Positions 33,591 to 39,312 of a stretch of 39,312 nucleotides of DNA are shown one piece after another. This DNA is from Emmonsiellopsis sp. PD_33 (lineage: Eukaryota; Ascomycota; Eurotiomycetes; Onygenales; Ajellomycetaceae). How positions within the stretch are numbered: position 1 is the stretch's first letter; the number at the start of each line of letters is the position of its first letter. The stretch is from contig JANTQF010000332.1 of assembly GCA_032988165.1 (NCBI GenBank), positions 1-39,312 of the forward strand. The letters are read 5' to 3'. The notes beneath the pieces were generated by a model, which did not search any database, was not told the origin of the DNA, and worked only from the letters and a program-made list of their open reading frames with translations. The translations under genes were made by a program, and so were the position numbers.

Positions 33591-34842
33591 TTACCAATGG
33601 CACGGCCTATTAATTTTTGCTTGATTAACCAATTGCCTGCTCAACGCTGCAATAATTCTGCCTAAACGCTCCATGTGTCGCTCCGCAGCAGGAGAAAATG
33701 GTCCGATTTCATGCATGACGAGGAAAGGATCAGAGTCCCCGTCTTCCCACTCCCCCTGAAGGTACGCGACGTAGTCTTCGTTGTATGTAGCGATGATAAG
33801 GTAGATTTCGTGGCGATCTTGGCTAATCATGCATCGTCTGGGGCCCGTCAGCGTTTTGGTTACTATCGCTGGGAAATGAACGCCCTTACCGAAAAACCGA
33901 ATCATTTCCCTTGCATGGTTCATCATATATCCAAGCAGCCATTGGTGCACTCTCCTGCATCCATGGTCTGGCTTCTTGCCGTATCTGAGCTTTAACTTCC
34001 AGAATGGACAGCGATCGTGAGGTATTTTTAGTGATGAGCGAGAAGTGACCGTCAGTTCGTGCCTCGTAGAGGCTCTCCTTCTTAGGGGATTTGTGCTGTC
34101 TAAAATGGAAAGCTTTTCGCTCGATGGACCATCTGGCTTCCGCGAGCCCAGGCATCCGTAGACATAATCCTCGTAAAAGTAGAATGAGAGCTGTGTTCAC
34201 GATCTGCTCATCTTTAACCAGAGGCAAGAACTTGGCCTCTTCCGTCGTTACAGGTGAAACAGTCTCAATGACGCTTTTAACCCCCACGGACTGGGGAGTT
34301 TTGGAAGGGGTCTCCTCTCCAATGTCTACCTCAGCCATCATGTCGTCGAGGACCTCTGCTTCTGAGGTATATACCTTTAGACCACGAGTAGGCGTGGAAG
34401 GAGGAAAAGTATTTGATTCCATAGCTCTGCGTTGCCGCCGTGTTATGACATTAAAAAATACTTTCTTCGTTTCTTGCGGACCCGGTTGCAGGTTGTCTAT
34501 TTCTTGCTGGAAGTCATACAGCGTGTCAAACGTTCCCAGATCGGCATTCCCCTTCAATCCCTTTGCTACTTCCTGGACGTAGGGCATCCAGTGCTTGTTC
34601 CATTTCAGATTCTTAATATCTTCGGCGCGGTACCTGATACCATAGTCCCTGTCCAAGTCGACGTCGCTAGCCATGTCCCTCTTCCACAGCACACGGAGCG
34701 CCAGGAATTGCGCTTCTTCGATTTTCGATGCGGAGTTCAATGTCTCAAGTTCCTGGATGGATATTGATTCCACCCTGTGCTGCTGCGCGAGCTGATGCCA
34801 TTGTTGCGAGGTGGATGGCAGACCTGGGATTTGATTTCCCAT
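33591..34842 (-). CDS. PD-(D/E)XK nuclease-like fungal protein
   Basis: Two exons, 34842-33890 and 33837-33591, joined by a 52-bp intron (donor GTAAGG, acceptor CCCCAG). 1200 nt, 399 aa, frame exact. The start is the first in-frame ATG (MGNQIPGLPSTSQQW); the frame has a stop upstream, beyond 34908. The N-terminal 130 residues are helical (ELETLNSASKIEEAQFLALR), followed by a disordered linker (about 135-205). The C-terminal domain shows D264 in ARTDGHFSLI, E282-V-K284 in LSILEVKAQ, then Q296 in MQESAPMAAWI, and a terminal strand ISQDRHEIYLIIATYNEDYV. D, ExK and a following Q helix are the PD-(D/E)XK pattern. Possible role: DNA nuclease of a mobile or conflict gene. The fold call is inference; the gene structure is solid. 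It is the only intact gene between SFH1 and the right-hand transposon. Confidence 0.7.
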
Positions 34843-34967
34843 TGAGGCAGAACTTGAGGGAGCGGGGGTTTGAAGGCATTGCTGGGGCCCAAGACAAACA
34901 AGTTGCAATGTCGGTATTTAAGGGCACTCTGGATTGGAGAGTCCCATAAAAATAATGAGTCGGTCAA

Positions 34968-35250
34968 GCGCCGAAGAAGGGGTCTTCCTCCAGGAAAACA
35001 TTAAGGAACCAATCACCAGAAGAGGTGTGCTAAGCGCCAGCATGGGTTGAAACCATCCCCTATCTTATTAGTTTCATTTGTATTTCTGTGGGCATTGTGA
35101 TTCAGGCTGCAGCTCCATCAACTATCACAAGTTGATGATCGGGATGATAGGTTGGTTGGTGGATGCAAGAAGCAAGATGAAATGTTGATGGAGCATGGAA
35201 ATGCCAAGAAGTCACATTGCCCAGACAACTCACTTATCTCAAACATCCTC
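34968..35250. other. Spacer before the second AT-rich island
   Basis: No gene is evident. The last CpG of the window is at about 35140; from there to the end none is seen, so the left edge of the island lies between 35141 and the repeats at 35271. Confidence 0.5.
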
Positions 35251-35270
35251 CAAACTACAGGTTACAGAAA

Positions 35271-35356
35271 ACCTGACCTCACTAAATGCCAAGCCTGACC
35301 TTGCACATGACCTGACCTTGCAAATCAGACCCATGCATCTACCTGACCTCACTAAA
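35271..35356. repeat. Subterminal direct repeats, CCTGACCT
   Basis: ACCTGACCTCACTAAA occurs identically at 35271-35286 and 35341-35356. CCTGACCTTGCA occurs identically at 35294-35305 and 35311-35322. A 6-bp-stem hairpin (CAGGTT / AACCTG) lies just before, at about 35258-35275. The arrangement suits binding sites at a transposon end. Confidence 0.65.
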
Positions 35357-35450
35357 ATATAAATTTCATTACAATTGAGAATCAAACATACTTCTCTATT
35401 TATTTTCTATCACCACTTATCAATCAGTTATCAATTACTTACCTGTAACC

Positions 35451-38400
35451 ATGTCACTTATCATTGATGATGATGACATTCAAACATTATTGAATAATTA
35501 ATTGAACCCACTAATACTGGATGCTGTATTAGGAGAGGATTTTGAAGATTTACTTGATCTTGATGGAGGTCCTGTGGGAGGAGATGATACAGAGCCAAAT
35601 GTAAGTTAATAAATCATTTATCAATTATTTGCCAATCAGTTTACAGTCAATTATTAACTGGATATAAAGAATGAATCACAACTATTCTCTCCAACTCCTT
35701 TAACCAATGTAACAACCCATTCTATATCTTCACAAGAGATTGAATATACCCATGACCTGCCAGAGTATTCAAAAACTCATGAGAATAGCTATACATATAT
35801 TGTATCAACTAGTCAGGTAGATTCTGAAGCAGTCAAATAAATGATGTATGATGTAAGATAACATGTCATATCTTAACTACTTTCTAATTAGTTGCTAAGT
35901 GTTTGCAAACCACCTATCTATAGATCTAGTATGGCAAGTAGATTGTTCACTCAGATAAGGAAATATTCTGCTCCTTTCTAAACTGTGGAGTAAAGAAGTA
36001 TAAGTATAAATATACTGATGTTAAAGTATACTAACATTTACATGAGGATTTATACTTCACATCTCACAGAGAGGTTTCAGAGGCTATTTGGACACATTTT
36101 CAAATAATACAACAGGATATTCAGTTAGTTGAAGAAAATCAGGCCCAGTAAAATGCAGTGAGGTATTTAATTGATTATTAGATGTTTGCCAATCAGTTGC
36201 TAATTAATTGGCAGTTATGCACTAGCAATTCAGCAGCTCTTCTAAAAGAATACCTCATGCAAGGACTTTTCCCCTACATGCAAGCCAGTATTTTAATAGT
36301 TTACCCATCCAGTATGTTTTAACTACTTTATAGCTGATTAGCAAGCATTTATTAACTGATTATTCAGGATGTCACTGGCCATCATACTCTATATATATTC
36401 TGTGTGAATAATACTTTTAATCATCCCTCACACTTCTTTCAAGCTGTACAAGATGTAGCACAAATGGATGTTTCCCTTTTTGAGTAAATCTTTATTGAAG
36501 ATCTCCTCTTTGACCTAGAAAAGTGTGAAGTTATAGAGCAGATAAGAAGCACACAAAAATACTGTAGTAAGTAATTTATGACTGATTGTCAGCTGCTTGC
36601 TAGCTGCTCACCAAATACTTACTAAGCATTTAAATCTTTAGGATATGATCACCCTGCTGGTGAAGGACTAATGGAAAAGATTAAATGCAGTGTAACATTT
36701 TATATAATGATTTCACTAGATCTCACAAACTATCTCTATATGTTATTCACATCTCATGGCATTCATTCATATTTACCTCCTCCTCCAAATAAACCTCCTA
36801 GTACCATTATGAACCAGATCCTCTAGCTTATCCAGAAAATACATGAGTCTACAATGAAGTTATATGAGTATTAACTGATTCTCAAATGACTAGCAATCAT
36901 TTACTGACTACTGAGCAATCACTTAGCTTTATTTCTCAAGAGTCCTGCATTACAAGCATTCTGTCATAAGTATGATGCTTAGAGTCTGGCTGAGATTCAT
37001 ACTAGCTTCTCCAATATGAATTAGTTTCAAGTAATGATATAAAAATAGTGGTTATTAGCTTTTCTAGTAGGTCAAAACTATAATGGGGTTTTATTTGAGT
37101 TGGAATAAAATCCTGCATTAAAGGTATATAACTTAATCATTTCATAGTCACTTGATAGTCACTTGCTAAGCAGTTCTAATAGGAATATGTTCAGAAGATC
37201 TATCAAGATTCTAATGGATTAATGATTATTTATATGCTTAAAGAACAAGCATCCCTTCTTCTATTATTATCCTCTTTTGAAGTTGATATGTCTTATAAAC
37301 ACCTGAAGTCTTCAAAGATAAATGAGGTAGTCTTTATAATATATCTGCCTCAATTTGAGAAGAGTAAGTTTCTGTTAATTGATTCCCAAGTGCCTCCCAA
37401 GTGGTTCTTAAGGACATACTAACCACTTGACAAATTACTAGTCATTACACTATGTTGAATCTTTACAGAGCAGGAGAATCCTAATGATTACTATCTATTA
37501 TTCAAGCATGTTTCTGAAGTGATTAGAAAACTACTGGAGAAACCTATCTACTTTCACTATCTGCATGGTATAGAAATACAGGTAATTATAGGGGATATGG
37601 ATAACAAGCAGATGACAGGTATGGGATTAACTGATTATCAGGCACTTGAGAATTAGTTGCTAACTACTTAAAGGACTTGCATAATATCTTGCTGAGGTTG
37701 ATTCCAAACATCAACCCTATCAATGGCAACTAAAGAATATAATGATATTCTGTCATATTCATTTCTTCCAAAGTATTATCAAGGCCATTGGAAGTCAAGA
37801 CCATGGGGTAGGTGTATGGGCTCAAATGGCAAGCCTGTTAAATTGTCAGAATCAGTAAAGATATATGAAATTATGCAACATACTAATAGGTAGGTAATTA
37901 TAAACTGATTGGAAAGCACTTATCAACTGGCTAATAATCAATTATAGATGTTGAGAATGAAAAGGTCAGAAATTGGGCTGCATATAAGAAGAATCAGATT
38001 ATTACTATAGGATTAAATAAATTCTGTAGTTTAATATTAGCAGATGTTTATAATTCAGTTCAGAATCATACTAATACAGCAGAGCAGACACATAATAAGT
38101 CATATGCATTTAGATAGGAATAGACTCTTCTATAGAGAGTGTTAAGGTATGTTCCAATCAGCTATAAAGCAGTTGTGAAGTAGTTGGCAACCAGCTAACA
38201 TTCATGTAGTGCCTGGAAATTAGATACTAGAGATATGATCTAATATGATACTTATAAGTAGTATGATATTCATCATTCCTATCATACAGATAATATGCAG
38301 GCTCAGTATCAGCATCATGTCTCCCAACAGGGTAAGTTATAGTACTAAATGATTTGCAGGTACTTCCCAATTGGCTGGCAATTAATTACTAACTGGTTAT

Positions 38401-38925
38401 AGAATCTCTCCAACACAAGTGTCCCTTTGCACCAGCTGATGAGGTAATTAATTTAGAGGATGATACTCATTCTATTAGGCCATCTAGAGTAGCTTCTTCT
38501 AGGCCTAGATCAAAACCTAGATTAATACCTTCAAGCTCACCTCTATATTCTTCACCATCTCTATATTTCTCACCCCTAATACAATCCTCACCAACTAGGC
38601 ATTCATCACCTAGAGGAAGATCTAGGCATGGGATTGGGTAAGTCATTGCAAATTAATTAGCAACCACTTGACAAGCAGCTGACAAGCATTTAGGGTATAT
38701 AATAGCCAACAACTCTGCCATGTTGCTTCATCAAATCTAGCATCAGCCACCTTAAACCAAGGGAATACTCTTGAAAGGGAAAGAGACCTACTTGAGCTTG
38801 AAAGACAGAAGCTAGAGATAAGAAAGATGCAGGAGGAATTACAGGCTAAGGAGCTGAAAAATGAGTTTAAAAGATTAGATCTTGAGGAAAGGCAATTCAA
38901 TCTGAAAAGGCATCAGAGGAGTTAG
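35451..38925 (+). pseudogene. Degenerate 14-exon MULE-like transposase gene
   Basis: Starts MSLIIDDDDIQTLL and ends in a coiled coil (ERERDLLELERQKLEIRKMQ ... RQFNLKRHQRS, stop). Thirteen introns by splice signals: 35601-35669, 35853-35923, 36163-36225, 36312-36367, 36567-36641, 36868-36926, 37124-37182, 37364-37468, 37619-37673, 37890-37947, 38147-38209, 38333-38402, 38638-38693. Middle exons read SFEVDMSYKHLKSSKINEVV, YYLLFKHVSEVIRKLLEKPI, VIIGDMDNKQMTG and YLAEVDSKHQPYQWQLKNIM then IFCHIHFFQSIIKA. This resembles MULE-type DDE transposase blocks (D in FEVDMSYK, D in GDMDNKQ, then the H-rich segment). In-frame stops are TAA or TAG, mostly at plausible glutamine positions (NQAQ*NAV, DA*SLAEI, NQ*RYM). 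No frameshift was needed between exons I could read. The family call is inference. Confidence 0.6.
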
Positions 38926-39092
38926 ATAGACAATTGATTGGGGATCACTTTGTGACTACTTGATAACTAACTGTCAACTAATTGACACCTGATCATGGAA
39001 TAATTCTTTTAAGTAGACTAATATAGAATATATTAAATGCAATTTACCTAAGTATTTACTAATCACTTGCAAGTTAAATATTAATCTTATAG

Positions 39093-39144
39093 TATTAAAA
39101 CCCCACTTTTAATATTTACTATACTAGTAAAATGAGGATTTTCA
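39093..39144. repeat. 52-bp direct repeat, copy 1
   Basis: Nearly identical (50 of 52) to 39261-39312, period 168 bp. Internally it is an imperfect palindrome: the left arm AAAACCCCACTTTTA pairs with the reverse complement of the right arm, AAAATCCTCATTTTA, differing only by C/T. It may be the end of another element or a satellite. Confidence 0.75.
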
Positions 39145-39260
39145 AATTAATTTGGTAAAATTAGAGAAAATAGTAAAAATATGAGATAAGTTAATTTCAA
39201 CTCTTTAATATATATAGAATCACTAGAAAATATATACTAGTTTAAATATTCATTTTATTA

Positions 39261-39312
39261 TATTAAAAATCCACTTTTAATATTTACTATACTAGTAAAA
39301 TGAGGATTTTCA
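39261..39312. repeat. 52-bp direct repeat, copy 2 (cut by window end)
   Basis: Second copy of the 39093-39144 repeat, differing at two adjacent bases (CC to AT). It reaches the last base of the window, so a tandem array may continue beyond. Confidence 0.75.

Larger units (their letters stand above)
35255..39060 (+). mobile_element. CpG-free degenerate transposon, MULE-like
   Basis: An AT-rich, CpG-free island carrying a single long spliced transposase-like gene on plus. Its left side has four copies of CCTGACCT within 80 bp, which look like subterminal transposase-binding repeats. The left limit is set by the change in composition and these repeats; the right limit is uncertain because no terminal inverted repeat or target duplication was found and the island runs off the window. 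Class II membership rests on the gene content. Confidence 0.55.

Noticed and set aside
37021..37064. Possible extra intron GTAATG...TCTAG in the MULE-like gene
   Set aside because: The exon frame reads through (FQVMI...WLLAFLVGQNYNGV) and the segment lacks the motif shared by the other introns.
1..39312. tRNA, rRNA or CRISPR features
   Set aside because: No convincing B-box with a paired acceptor stem, no rRNA-like sequence, and no regularly spaced identical repeats were found by reading.

Overview
The window comes from a filamentous ascomycete, most likely a eurotiomycete. The evidence is short spliceosomal introns (about 50-80 bp), fungal-type splice sites, and conserved fungal genes: GCN20, SEC13, PEX20, a WHI2-like BTB gene and SFH1 with its fungal C-terminal zinc finger. 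An onygenalean host is my best guess because the AT-rich islands have lost CpG, but I could not run a comparison.

Layout. (1) 283-3020, minus: GCN20, 8 exons, 752 aa. (2) 3021-5638: long intergenic stretch with simple repeats. (3) 5642-9067: an AT-rich PIF/Harbinger DNA transposon with 15-bp terminal inverted repeats and a TTA target duplication. It holds two decayed, convergent genes: Myb/SANT-like on plus and DDE transposase on minus. (4) 10782-14382: a large, mostly disordered protein of about 1118 aa. (5) 16219-18092: an F-box-like protein. (6) 18460-19747 (SEC13, minus) and 20213-21458 (PEX20, plus) share a 465-bp divergent promoter. (7) 22141-23975: BTB/WHI2-like gene. (8) 24859-26762: SFH1/SNF5-type chromatin-remodelling subunit. 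(9) 27600-33500: gene-poor graveyard of decayed coding fragments, including a paralogous pair and two relics whose stops mostly sit where CAA or CAG would give glutamine. (10) 33591-34842, minus: an intact two-exon gene with a PD-(D/E)XK-nuclease-like signature. (11) from about 35250 to the window end: a second CpG-free island with a degenerate, 14-exon, MULE-like transposon gene and 52-bp direct repeats at the right edge.

The conserved genes are ordinary housekeeping functions (translation control, COPII/nuclear pore, peroxisome import, nutrient stress, chromatin remodelling) and form no pathway. The unusual biology lies in the islands. The right-hand transposon gene has 13 short introns that look built from the same degenerate 10-20 nt motif family, rich in branch-point-like CTAAC/CTGAT/TTAACT words. 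Both islands lack CpG almost completely while keeping CpA and readable protein sequence. Exon joins below were worked out by hand from splice signals and reading-frame continuity; where the summed exons divide exactly by three this is stated.
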